A stretch of 64,000 nt of DNA from Anarhynchus alexandrinus (Eukaryota > Chordata > Aves > Charadriiformes > Charadriidae): positions 1,489,904-1,553,903 of the forward strand of contig VUYV01000046.1 in NCBI GenBank assembly GCA_008711295.1. Direction: 5' to 3'. How positions within the stretch are numbered: the stretch's first letter is position 1; every line of letters starts with the position of its first letter. Positions 11,008-24,434 of the stretch are shown here, piece by piece. Both the position numbers and the translations under genes were made by a program. The notes under the pieces are model-generated. The model was not told the origin of the DNA, made no database searches, and was given only the letters and a program-made list of their open reading frames with translations.

Positions 11008-14000
11008 AGCTGTGTGACTTCACATGAAGCTGTGACTATCTCCAACAAGTGTAAAGGAGCGAGTAATGACTGAGAGAAATGGGGTGTGCTGGATTGAGGG
11101 CTATAAAACAACACTGTGATAAAAGACAGCGTAGAAAAATACAGGCTGTGTATCAAAAAAACACTTCCTAACAGCTGGATCTGTTAGACGGGGGAATAAT
11201 TTCCCAAGGGAGAGAGCAGAAACCCTGTTATTTCAATCATTTAAACAAAACTGGACAAAGCCCTGGAGAATATATTGTAGGGAACAATCATATGCCAGCA
11301 TGGGTAACATGGGTAACATGGCCTGATAAGTCTTTTCCTAGTGGTTGCTATGATTCTCTTCAGATTGAGAACTTGTTCTGGGCATAATTTGTCTTGGGAC
11401 TTGATGTGATATGAGCCTCAGGTCAATCTTCTGACTGTTTCAGAGAACAAAATGGAGAGGAGGAAGGGGAGGAAAGGCATGCAGGGGCAGTCAGAAATGA
11501 AGAGCATGGGAAAATGTTGACTCAGAAGTGCTACAGAGCTTTGTGCAGTCAGGTATCTCAGTGCCAAAGAGATAAAACACACTCAGGTCCAGACGCACAG
11601 GTTTTATGCGGAGCTGGTGCTGTGCAGGCTCCAGAAAACCTGATCATTTGGTGCTTACCACAAAGCTCCCAAGATGTATGAACCCAAAGAGTCACAGTCA
11701 ACCTGCTTGTCCTTGGACTTCAGAGGTTTGTTTTTCTTGCTGTTACAAGAATCCAGCTTGTTGGCCGTTTTGTCTTGCTGTGCCCCTGTGATGCACACAC
11801 GCTCTCCTGGTGCTGTGCCCGGCTGCCAATTTGTACCGCTGTTGATTTCTTCAGAAAGGTGGCCAGGCTCAGCTGCAGGCCAGGGAACTGTCAACTACTG
11901 CCCAGCGGGAAATCCGGAACAGAGCTGCTGTTGGTTTCGGGAAGAGTTGGGAAATGGTGTACCAGAAACATGGCCCAAATCACTGCTGTTTTCAATGCTA
12001 GTCTCGTGTCAGAGCTGGAGAGGAACCTCTTACCTCTTCCCAGCCTCTGTTCTGAAGCAGAGGAAGTCGCAGAGATGAGTAGAGATGATGTTGTCATGTC
12101 TGGACAAAATTAACTGGCATCCTTGACTTCCTGGGGGGTGGTACACCAGGTGGCAATTACCTCGGATGCTCTGTCATCTTATTCAAAAGAATTGCCATTG
12201 ATCGCAGACACCTCTTATCTAACAGTAAAAGTAGAGTCTGCCTAAGTTCAACAAGAGGAGCTTTGAGATAATCAGGTCTTCTGGGTCATACAGCTGAGCG
12301 GGAAGATTGTCAGTGGTTTCATGTGGCTGTTTGACAATTTCCACTTTCACTCTTTTACTTTTTTAGTGTAAATTTTACACAGAAAAAATGGAAAAAGTTC
12401 ACGTGCAAAAGAAAAAAAAAGAATAACAAACACAAACAAATGCAAAACTCTCAAATATTTGGGGTTTTTTAAAGCAATATTTTTCAGGTTTTTTCTTTTG
12501 CTAGAAAGAAGTCATTTCTTGAGCAGCAGCAGTAGTCAAGCCCGGTTTCCTGTGAACTCCAGAACATCCCCTAGTTCTCTTGAACCCTGATCTGCATCCT
12601 CATCCTCTCAGGCAGATAGGTATTCCGTCACAGGTTGTCTTATAAGATGATGGAGACATCCTATTCCTGCATTCCTCTCCCATGCCCCTGCATCTAACCC
12701 CACCTTGCAGGACCCCCAGCTCCTGTTTCTTTCCCGTAACTGGCCAGAGAAAGAGCGGATCGCAGTGCAGCTGAGTCTGCACTACGTGTGTGTTGATTTT
12801 TTGGCCCTTTTATGTGTATTCACAGATTGGCCAGATGGCTGGCCCAGCAGAACAGATTACTATCAAGTTCACATTACAGCTTCTTCTAAGTGGTGGAAAT
12901 TGGTGAGCAGCTTCAAAGCTACTGGGGAGAAAAGACAGATATAGATATGGGCAGAGATATAGATATAGGGGGCTCATCCTTATGAAGAAATGACAATAAA
13001 ACCAGAAATAATTAGAAAAAGAAAAGTTTCTTACGGCTTGGTTTAAACTTGTGAACCTGTTCCTTCATGCAGTGCCCTAATGGGTATCTGAAAGGGCCAA
13101 ATGTTGTGACCAAATCTGTGCTTCCCCGTTAGGCAGAAGCAATGTCTTTCAAAATGGGGAAGCTGTGTCCCATTGGGGTATAAGTTCAGGAGGAATAAAA
13201 GATCTTTTCCAGGGGAAGCAGAGAAGTCCCCAGGACTCTCCAGCTGTGGGGAGTGTGGAAACTGCCCGGGCGCAGACCTCTGACAGGCACGTGACTGAAT
13301 GAGCAGCACTTTCAGATACTCCACCAAAATGAACTTAATAGATTTGTCCCCTCACCACCCCAGGTAGGGATCCAACAGGACAGAGAAGATGCCATCCCTT
13401 GTACATGCTGGTGGTGGAGTCCAGGCAGGGAAGGAGGAGGAAAGCCCAATCTAAGCAGTCTGAGAACCTCTGAAACACAGTTCTCCAATGCGTCCTATGG
13501 AGGTGACCTTACTAAGACCCTTACTGGGACAGGGACACATTATTTGCCTTGATCCGCTAAGAATCCAAAGGAAATCTTCTCTAGAGGGGCAACTTCTTGC
13601 AGGGAACACCTGACTGTATTGCATGTGATCCCCAGATGAAACCAGCCAAACCTGAAGTCTTAAGTCTTACCCTGAATCAGAAACGAGCATGGCAGTGCAC
13701 GGCTGTGTTTCACTAAATTGCTCCCTATAATTTAAGGTAGCATGAGAAACATATTGTCTTCCCAAGCTACACCCACAAGAGGACTATCCAGGAGGCTGTC
13801 GCAGCTGGTGGCCTCAGTTCTTGCTCCATCATGGCTGTAAGACTTCGGGGCTATGTTTATGCAGTTGCCCAAGCACGCCTGATGTAGTGCTTTTCCTATG
13901 GTTGTATCTTCCAATGGGACATGGTTTAGCAACATTTGGTAATGGTCAGGGGTGGGAATTTATGCCAACAGGCAGTGTGGGCAATGCAAAGCATTCACCC

Positions 14001-17000
14001 TGCTGGTATTTACTGCAACATGGTGTGGCTGGAAGAGAAGCTACGGGAAAAAATTGCTATCAGGAATGCACCAGAGTGGGAGGTTCAGGGTTCATAAGGC
14101 AGGAGGTAATGTGTGATGGCTGCAGACCTGACTAATGGAGGGAGTGAGGAAACGTGGTGGAGGGGTGAGTGGCACAGAAGCTGGTGTTGTGCAGTAGTTA
14201 TCGGTCTTACCAGTCATTTTGGATGAGTCCTTCAGGTGTGCTGCTGGGCTGTCATGCTCTGCAGTTGCTGACAGGCAGTAGATGCAGCGTGCCTGGTGAG
14301 CTTACAGAAACTGCTGTGCTGGGGGTAATTTCTGAGGCTGAAGCACTTGTCTGTCCCAACTCACGATGCGCACGGGTCAGGGCTGGCCTCCCACCCGCAA
14401 GAAGACCGGCTTTGGCTGCGCCTTCACCTGCCGGTCAGCGGATCACAGACAGAAGCCATTTCTTCTCCTCCTCATGTCCTTGCTGCACACCGCCTGTGCG
14501 TATGTGTGCGCCTGCCTATCCAGTCAGAGCTGCTTTTGAAGCTCTTTTCCCTGAACATCTTCACAAAGTTTGCTTCCCAGATCAACAAGAAAAGATGTCT
14601 GAGCTCATGGTGGGGAAAATAAAGTGAGGGAAGCCTGCTGTATCCCTGCTGCCCTGAACAGGAGGTCTTATTCAAGTCTTGATACAATGCAAAGGGATGA
14701 GTGTAATTTCCAAGGTGGCGTGGCCTTTCTTCTGCAGTCAGGACACGGAAGCCATCATAACAGACCAGGGGTGAGAGGCTGCGCCGACCTTGTCGAGGAA
14801 TTTTGGATTTGAGGTTGCACCTGGGGGTTGGCACATCCTTCCTTCTCTCACCCAATGTCCATGTCTTCACAACATGGGATGATATCAGCCCATATTTCTG
14901 GGTGTTCCAGTAGGAAGCCATGTGCAACGCTTTGAGACTGTCTTTTGAGCATGGAAAGGGAGGGTGTCTCTGAGGATGGAAGGGAAAGCTGTGCAAAATA
15001 AGAGAGGTTATACAGGTGATGTGCTTCAGTGAGATCAACTGACAAGGGAATGAAAGCAAAAGGGGGTCCTGAAGATATCTGGGGAGAAAGGCAGCAGGGT
15101 TCAGGGAGAGCCCAGACGGGTGGGACAGAGAAGAAGGAGCCGTCAGCGGTGCTCGTGTGCCAGAAGGCTGGGGTAGTTACACAGCAGCATCCGCGATGTG
15201 CTCGCAATTGCTTTACAGGAGAATGCCTTTGTTCTGGTAAATGAGTTACTACCAGGTAGTTAGATGAAGCATCTCCCTGATCCCTACTGAAACCTCTTTC
15301 ATCTGTACCGCGAAGGCCACGTTGTTTCTTTTCCCTGCTGAAAGCACGGGCAGCAAAACCAGCGGAGAGTCAGCCTGTTCTTTGTGGCAGCTTCGCTGAC
15401 GTAGATGAACCTCTGAAGTGAAGTGTGTGACATCAGGAAGATGTTTTAATCTGAATTATGCTTGCCCATCTGAGTAACAGGTGCCGTTTTCCCCTTTTCA
15501 TTATCTCGCGGCCAGGGCTGCATGAGTAAGAAAGGTTTGAGTCACGGGGATGGAGTAGTTCATTTCTTTCCAGAGGCTGTTGTCAGAGACGACCAGGCCC
15601 AAATGTCCATCACGGCGATGAATGATGTGTAGATGAATGAGGGGAGAAACCTACTCCTGAGAGAAATAAAGCATCCCTCATGAATAACGCAGAGTGTTGC
15701 TGTGAGATTCAAGACGTCTAAAACCTGTTGTACATTGAATGTGAATGTGAATGAGGCTTAGGCTCTCTGCAGCTACGCACTGGCCCGAACGCGAACTATA
15801 AATAACTTACCACTGCCACATTTAATTTTTATTTTTCAACACTGACCATGTATTTGGCCTGGTACCAATGCACATCTAAATACAAACCTCTCCCAGTCTC
15901 TGACAGAACCCAGTGTAGAAAAACACCCTTTGCTTTGCACCACACAGGCCCCGTCGATGCTGCTAAGTAGAGCCAGGACCTGTGTTTTGTAAGACACGGA
16001 GGCCAGCTGAGATGGCACGGAGAATGCCGGTAACAGCTAAACACACGTATCGCTCCAGAGTGGTTCTTGGCTGCAGTGGTCCCTGGCCCAGTGTTAACCT
16101 CCATGGGTGGACCAGGTGTGGACTTTGCCTGGGACAGTGCTGGTTGGTCCAGGGTAAAGCCATGACAGGAACTGTGCTAATGATTTAACAGTGTGGACAA
16201 TCATGGGTTGTTGGTGGAATCCATCCCTCGTCCCAGTTCAGTTTGCTGGAGTAGATAGCGCCTTGCAGTATTGGAGGTGTTTACTATGTAATGCACTGGA
16301 AGTATTCAGGGTTTTTTTTCCCCATAATGTTTTATTTTTGTTATGGATTTACTTATTCTGGCCAGTCTGCATCATTGCAATAGCATGAGATTGTTTATTG
16401 AGACCCTTTTAGCCCCAGAAGCAAAGTGTTATTCAAGACAATTTGTGTTGGAGGACAAGACAGACATTGCAGGCCTGTCTATACCCTGCAGCTGAGCGTG
16501 GTGCAAAGATCACTGATGTAGATCTACGCAAGCTGGTCTGTCCACATGAGGCTACACAGTGCCAGAGATATTTGCTTAGGGCCTGAATGCAAGCATGGCA
16601 TTTCTGTTGATAAAATGTTTTGTAAAATCATGAGTGACACAAAGAAGGACAGTAGGGAATGATTGTTCCTGGTCTCTTCCATAGAGGAGGTGGGGACATC
16701 AGGTGATAGTAATGGGAGAGAAGAAAAGAAGCGATGGTGATATTTTTAAAGAACACGTGGTTGATCTATGGACCTTCTTGCCACAGGATGTTGCAGGTGC
16801 TAAAAGTTTATACACATTCAAGGAACAATGCCCAAGCTCACAGAAGAGAAATCCATTGTGTGTTACTAAAACCAGTGAAACCACATGTGGCTTAGGAAAT
16901 CCCTGAGCTCCAAAGGATGAAGCTGGGTACATGAATACTTGGGGTAAATGTCACATATAATTCTACCATTCCTGTACTCTTCCCCTGCCATCTGCTTGTG

Positions 17001-17434
17001 GTTGCTGTTGGATTCAGGGTAGCTGTGCACTGTGTTCCACTGCATGCTATGGTTGTGGCCTGGTACCCTAGCACAATGTCCCTTTAGAAGTGAGAGAAAG
17101 CTATTTGGGTTGTCCCAAATGGACCTCACATACATTGTAATGAGGAGTTTCTCTCTGTGTCTCATCTGAAAGGGTGGAAAAATAAGCTTTGAAGGAGGCT
17201 GAGTGGGTTTTCCCCAGACTTTCATAGCTGCATTTTGGCAAACAAGAAAATAGTATTCCCTGTTTTTCTAGAATTACATATGTAATTATGCACATGGTCT
17301 TTGAGACTTTTCCACCAGAGAACGGACAAGGTCTGGAAAAATCAAAGGCAGGGAAGACCTCATCAGAGTACTCATTTGGTGTCAACGCTTATGGACTGAC
17401 CTTTTGCCTGCCTTGCCTACACCTTCCTGCAGTT

Positions 17435-17750
17435 CATAGAATCATAGAATCATAGACTGGTTTGTATTGGAAGGGACCTTAAAGATCATCTAGTTCCAAC
17501 CCCCCTGCCATGGGCAGGGACACCTCCCACCAGACCAGGTTGCTCAAAGCCCCATTCAGCCTGGCCTTGAACACCTCCAGGGATGGGGCATCCACAACTT
17601 CTCTGGGCAACTTGTTCCAGTGCCTTACCACCCTCATATTGAAAAATTTCTTCCTAATATCTATTCTAAATCTACCCTCTTCCAGTTTAGAACCCTTTCC
17701 CCTTGCTCTATCACTGCATGCCCTTGTAAAAAGTTCCTCTCCAGTTCTGC
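17435..17750 (-). mobile_element. CR1 LINE, 3' fragment (antisense)
   Basis: It starts with the reverse complement of the CR1 octamer tail (CATAGAAT repeats), then GGAAGGGACCTTAAAGATCATCTAG and the conserved 3' UTR/ORF2-end block in reverse. It is truncated on its 5' side near 17750, where similarity fades. CR1 elements are the dominant bird retrotransposon and are typically 5'-truncated like this. Confidence 0.93.
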
Positions 17751-19825
17751 TTGATATCTGTAGCCCAGCCCTTCCATAACTGGGAGGAGATGGCTTTTGC
17801 GGTGCATTGTTGCTCTGCAGTCCAGAATTGGAATAACACTGTGAGACATGACATTTCTTCATGCCAAACTATTCTTCTTGGTGCCAACCCAGATGAGCTC
17901 TGTCTTGAAAGCCTAAGTAGCTGGGAGGGATTATGAAAGAGAGAGAGAGAGTACTAATGACATCACTTCCAATCAAGGTGAAAGTTATTTAGACTGTCCT
18001 TGATCATTCAAATTATATCTTATGAAATATCAGACAGACCTCCCTGCTGTGGTCATATTGCTGTACCATGGGACCTCAGCAAACTGGTTAGTACACTAGA
18101 GTAGTGTAGGTAGTATTTACCTTGGTGTGGTCCAATGTAAAGCTCCATATATACCTTTCTCACTCTTATCCCAGCCCCTTGGCTTGTTTGGGGATGCATT
18201 TGCTATACCTAATTTTAAGGTCTTCTATTTGATGTTTCTTCTTCATCACAGAATAGTGATAAATACCAATGTCATGATTAACCTATTCATCTTTAAGCCT
18301 TGTGTTTCTTACGGTTCACGTGGAGACATCTCTTTGTACTCTGGTAAAGGGCTGTGGCATTCATGTAGAGGAAGTTGGGCTGAATTTTGGTAGCTGAAAT
18401 CTGCTACCAAAGCAGTTGCTTCTGCTTCTGCCTTTACTTGACACAAGTAAAACCCAACAACTTGGGGACTAACCCTGTGCACTGCGGAGGGCTATTTCCC
18501 GGCGTTAATGATCCTCTGTGCCCCTCTTCCTCTGGCAATTACTGACCTTCAAATTTTTCACAGAGGCAGCCTCTGATGTTAAGACAACAGTGGTTTGTTT
18601 TAAATTTGAGATTTACTGAATTTCAGAGAACGTGCACTGCTGGAGTTTGCTTTTCATGCATTGCTGTCTATATTGCTGGATAGCTTCTGTAATGCTCAAG
18701 TAATGAAGAGTTAAGTCTTTCTTTGGTATATTTTGAAAACCCTCATTTCAGAGTGCTGAAGGCAATGACTAAGGTGCCTATTCCTTAAAGCCATGTTGCA
18801 CTGGAGAAATATATGACTCTGATCCCCTATATATGAATCTATTTGTAAAGTCTTATTCTAGCTTCATGAATAAAGTCCTTTCTTTACCCCAGCTTCATGG
18901 TGAAAATACAGTAAAAGACATTTATCTGATATTGTGGAAAGTGAGTATGACATGGGGCAGAATAGAAACCAGAATTCCTGGGTATTCTGTCTACCTATGT
19001 GAATTGGAGAGAAATTATAGCCTGCTGGTGTCTGTGCTTTTCTATCTGTAACACAGGGGTATGGATATATTCCTATCTTATGGGAGAGCTGTGAGTCCAA
19101 ACTTAATTACAAAGTCTGTGACAAATCATAGAAATTCAATTGTGAAATAGTGTGTAAGCATATAATATTAATGTTTTATAATCTCCCTAAACTGTCTCTG
19201 TGGATATCTTTAGTGAGAGGGATATAGTGATATCAAAAGAAATCTTTTTTCACCCCAACCATTTTCTTTAGAACCCAAAGTGAAAGCTGTTTCCACCAAC
19301 TGCCATCTCTGCAACCATCTGGAAAATCACATTTTCTGAAGCTTTCCTTCTCTTTATCAGCTGTAACTAAAGCTATAAAATGGGAAGATGTCCCTGGTTT
19401 AATTAACACCCCTGTAGTTCAAAAGCTGATCTTAGTAATGAGAGACAATTACAGCCTTTATTGAGGGACAGTCAGGTGGAACAAACCTAGCATCAATCTA
19501 TTGAAGACACTTCCCTTTCCAGGTAATTTGGAAACTGCTTTATATGATGAACAGACTACCTGGCCCAATACAACAGGTGAATCTCCTTGTTTTGTAACCT
19601 GAAAAAAACTTCCTATTTTGAGTTATGTGCTTCTTTTGTAACCTGTTTTTTACGTCCCATCTGTCTGCCAACAACTAACAACTGAGCTAAGGAAATACCT
19701 GTTGCTCTTTGGAGGGCATTCTTACTGGTTTTCTCCTTTTATTTTCCTTGTTCACTGTTGCTTTTCATTTTGAAGGTTGCCTGGTATTCATATTTTTGTT
19801 GTAGCAAAACTGCAGACTCCGTGGT
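17751..19825. other. Unique intronic DNA
   Basis: A short (GA)n run lies at about 17936-17951. Otherwise there is nothing recognisable. Confidence 0.6.
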
Positions 19826-20320
19826 GAGTACACATCCTGAGGGCTATGCAGAGTTCTGGTTTCTGCACCTCAAAAATGATGTGGTAGAGCTAGAGAAGGT
19901 CCAGAGAAGGACATTGAAATGATCAAGGGAATGTGAATTCTGCTGTATGAGCTAAAAAGGCTGTGGCTCCAGTTCAGACAGGAGAAAACTGAGAGCAGAG
20001 ATAAAGCTGAGTTTAGCTGAAGTCATGAAGGTCATAGATAAGGTACATGCAGAACTTTAATATAGAGCTAAGGGGCACTAGATGAAACAAGGACATCTGC
20101 TTGAAATTATGATGTACGTTTTTAAACAGCAAATAGTGAGCTTCTGGAATCTGTTGCCACAGGAGATTGAGGAGGTGGGAAGTGTCAACAGTTTCAAAAA
20201 AAGGATTAGACAAATTCAGAGCAGCAGATCCATGACTTGAGTCTAAAGGTGATGGGCAGGGCTGAGGCAGCACGAGGGGAATGGTCCTGCTTCAGCAGAT
20301 CATCTCAGGTGCTGTCTGGG
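19826..20320 (+). mobile_element. Old CR1/L3-like LINE relic
   Basis: Phrases such as GAGAAGGTCCAGAGAAGGACATTG, then CTTCTGGAATCTGTTGCCACAGGAG and CAAAAAAAGGATTAGACAAATTC, follow the order seen at the 3' ends of ancient amniote CR1-type LINEs. The copy is heavily mutated, without an octamer tail, and its edges are approximate. The call rests on recognition of this block order. Confidence 0.6.
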
Positions 20321-20465
20321 CTCCAGCTCTGATCTGTAAGAGTGTGGGTCTGCTGTGTGCCCCATGTTTCTTCTCCAGCTCTTTATGGATATCCTAATAT
20401 CTCAGAGGTCTCAAATGATGCTAGATGCCTCTTTCTGGAAAACTGAGTTAAACCCTCAGTGTCTA

Positions 20466-20536
20466 CAATGCAGGCATCTACACTGGAGCTAGTCACTGAA
20501 GGTGGAGCTCTACTCATTATTAAGATGCCTGCATTG
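20466..20536. repeat. Perfect inverted repeat with 14-base arms
   Basis: CAATGCAGGCATCT at 20466-20479 is matched exactly by its reverse complement AGATGCCTGCATTG at 20523-20536, with a 43-base loop. It could form a hairpin or be the end structure of an old transposon; neither is established. Confidence 0.85.
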
Positions 20537-21314
20537 GGCTGTTTGCAGGTAGTTGTCTACCTGTGCAGTAGGTGCCTGAATTCTTCTGCAGTCAACAGAC
20601 GTCTATAGTCAGTCTGGTGGGGACCTACTGAATAGAGTCAATGGAACAGTCAGTACTGTCATTTTGTCTTGCCATAAGGTAAACTTGGGATGGTCAGTTA
20701 AATAACTCACTACTGCCTGTTTTCATTAAATCTTTCTTAACTATAATGGGAGCTTGGACACCTGGCACACACATAAATACCAAAATTTAGGTATATTAAT
20801 CTTTAACTGAGTTCTGCCCCAAGATTTCTATTTTAATGAGTGTGGAGAAATAGGTGTCTCCTAAGAATAACTCACTGACCTGGTTTAGACACCTGGGTGT
20901 AGATGAGAGGAACTGCACTTGTGAAGTGCATATTTCTATTCATTGACTTTAAGGGGAGTCTAGATAGTGGTACCCACATGGTCAATACACACCATACCCA
21001 GGTGAGTCTCAGCCACCCCATTTTGAAGACTTTGGTACCTTCACTTAGAATCTCAGCTGTAAGAAATTTAGATTTTTAATGCAGTGTGATGTGAAAAAGG
21101 GAAATTATAATTTCAAAACAGTTGTGTTGTCTCCCCTTATGGTTTGATTTAGAATAAAGGCTTAGCCACAATTTTAACATCTGTAAACTATGGAGTGAAA
21201 AGTGCTACATCCTCTGTCCTGGATTAATTTAACATCCTGATGAAATTACCTTTGCCAGACTTGCTGTAAAAGCTTTAAAACTCTAAAACAAGCTGGTAAG
21301 TTGTTTGTTCTTCT
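20537..21314. other. Intronic DNA, possibly an old unclassified repeat
   Basis: Phrases such as AGGTGCCTGAATTC and CATTGACTTTAAGGGGAGT resemble an old interspersed repeat of birds and reptiles, but the match is too weak to name. No gene is seen. Confidence 0.3.
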
Positions 21315-22004
21315 ATAATTATCCTGGGCTGTATCGCCAGCAGCGTGGCCAGCAGGTCGAGGGAAGTGATTCTGCCCTTCTACACTGCCCTGGTGAGAGC
21401 CCACCTGCAGTGCTGCGTCCAGCTCTGGAGCCCCCAACATAAGAAGGACATGGACCTGTTTGAGCTGGTCCAGAGGAGGGCCATGAAGATGATCTGAGGT
21501 CTGGAGCACCCCTCCTATGAGGAGAGGCTGAGAGAGTTGGGGTTGTTCAGCCTGGAGAAGAGAAGGCTCTGGGGACACCTTATTGCAGCCTTTCAGTACT
21601 TTAAGGGGGTCTACAGGAAAGATAGGGACAAACTTTTCAGTAGGGCCAGTTGTGATAGGACAGAGGTTAACTGTTTTTAAACTAAAACTGGTTTTAGTAA
21701 CGGTAATGATTTTTAAACTAAACTAAACTAGTAATGGTAATGGTAATGGTAATGGTTTTTAACCTAAAGGAGGGAAAATTTAGAGTAGATATAAGGAAGA
21801 AATTTTTCACAATGAGGAAGGTGAAACACTGGCCCAGGTTTCCCAGAGAGGTGGTAGATGCCCCATCCCTGGAAACATTCAAGGTCAGGTTGGACATGTC
21901 TCTGAGCAACCTGATCTAGTTGAAGATGTCCCTGCTTATTGCAGAGGGTTTGGACTAGATGACCTTTAAAGGTCCCTTCCAACCCAAACTATTCTATGAT
22001 TCTA
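21315..22004 (+). mobile_element. CR1 LINE, 3' fragment (sense)
   Basis: It begins within the end of ORF2 (ATCCTGGGCTG, then blocks reading RPHLE-like LVRAHLQCCVQLW and [16 protein letters not shown]). It continues through the conserved 3' UTR and ends in TTCTATGATTCTA. The frame has stops and shifts. A six-base microsatellite has grown inside it at 21731-21761. Confidence 0.94.
21731..21761 (+). repeat. (GTAATG)5 microsatellite within CR1
   Basis: Five tandem GTAATG units sit where other CR1 copies in this window have a single GGTAATGGTTTTAA phrase. Imperfect copies of TTTTTAAACTAAA surround it (21674-21730). Confidence 0.9.
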
Positions 22005-23447
<1,443 letters not shown>

Positions 23448-23738
23448 AGGGATTTGTCTTCTTTTGCTTTACTTGTTTTCCCCAGTTCTTATCCGTTGTT
23501 TTGGGTTTTTTGTTCCCTGAGTGAGACGGAGCGAGGCCAAAGGGAGTAGAGAAAGCCAGTCCTCCTCCGAGACTCAGCTCTTGAGCATGAAGCATGGATT
23601 ATTACTGTTCCAGCAAAGTATGCCTTACATTACCCCCTCGGTGGATGTCAGAGGATTCAAGGTGACGTGAAGTGGGTACCAAATCCAAAGTTGCACACAC
23701 AGCTGAGAGCCTTCATGTGCCGCTGGCACTCCTGACCT

Positions 23739-23744
23739 AATAAA
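23739..23744 (+). terminator. First AATAAA polyadenylation signal after KCNK9
   Basis: This canonical hexamer lies 292 bases after the stop. A GT-rich stretch starts about 25 bases downstream, as expected for a downstream element, so a short-UTR transcript is plausible. Confidence 0.5.
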
Positions 23745-23766
23745 CTATTTTCCTCACGAGCAGGTT

Positions 23767-23822
23767 GCAGCGTGCGTGCGTGCGTGCGTGTTGGGTGCGT
23801 GTGCGTGTGTGTGCGCGCGTGC
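23767..23822 (+). repeat. Alternating (GTGC/GTGT)n tract
   Basis: About 55 bases of alternating purine-pyrimidine, GTGC units then GTGT and GCGC, interrupted once by TTGGG. It lies in the presumed 3' UTR just after the first polyadenylation signal. This kind of sequence can adopt Z-DNA and is often length-variable. Confidence 0.9.
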
Positions 23823-24135
23823 AATTCCACAACTAGTGCCATGTGACAAAAATTAAAGCATCAGGTATTTATTTTATTTTTTTTTTTCCCTTGAAGCAAT
23901 TGTGTTCCAGCCTGCTTTCAACTTTTAGATTGCTTCCAAAAGGAACGGGGAGGGTGGGAGGGGAGCCAATTTTTTTCGTTTCTTTTGCCAAGACAAGCAT
24001 GCGCCATAAGCAGTCAATATACCAGGTGTATCATGATAAATTTTTTACTGCTAGATTTTAGATTGTATTAACATTAAAAAAAAAGGCAGGAAAAGATGGA
24101 TCATTTTAGCTTGCCAGTTCAAAATTTAAAAAAAA

Positions 24136-24184
24136 AATAAATAAAATAAAGCATGCACTTTGTAAAACTGGTATGCATAATAAA
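24136..24184 (+). terminator. Cluster of AATAAA polyadenylation signals
   Basis: Overlapping AATAAA hexamers lie at 24136-24150 and another at 24179-24184, in an A-rich context about 700 bases after the stop. A-rich sequence produces such hexamers by chance, so use of these sites is uncertain. Confidence 0.4.
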
Positions 24185-24364
24185 AACACAAGAAAAACTA
24201 GCAATGGAATTAATAATCAAAAGCAAATAATCCTATTGATTTAACTATATTTACTTTTATCATTTTCAACTGTTCCAACAATTTTCAAGTGGAATTTTTA
24301 AGAGAAATTGGGAGAATTGTTGGAACTAAAGAGTGTATTTTGTTATTTTTATTTTATTTATAAA

Positions 24365-24433
<69 letters not shown>

Positions 24434-24434
24434 T
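24365..24434 (+). repeat. (ATT)n microsatellite
   Basis: About 70 bases of ATT triplets with one AGT interruption near 24401. It lies in or just after the KCNK9 3' UTR and is probably polymorphic. Confidence 0.95.

Larger units (their letters stand above)
6371..17434. other. Unique intronic DNA
   Basis: Eleven kilobases with no recognisable exon, RNA gene or transposon. It holds short simple repeats (poly-T near 9030, a GATATA run near 12940-12970, a 10-base direct repeat at about 11299-11322), one unknown base at 11007 and the CRE-like cluster near 10 kb. The longest open frames (up to 195 codons near 14.5-15.1 kb) overlap antisense frames and show no family motif. Confidence 0.6.

Noticed and set aside
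14472..15059. 195-codon minus-strand open frame facing a 152-codon plus-strand frame
   Set aside because: Neither shows a known motif, both overlap other frames, and they lie inside the KCNK9 intron. I cannot support a gene.
16460..16565. Possible old interspersed repeat (CTGTCTATACCCTGCAGCTG, GATCTACGCAAGCTGG)
   Set aside because: It faintly resembles an old bird/reptile repeat, but is too short and diverged to call.
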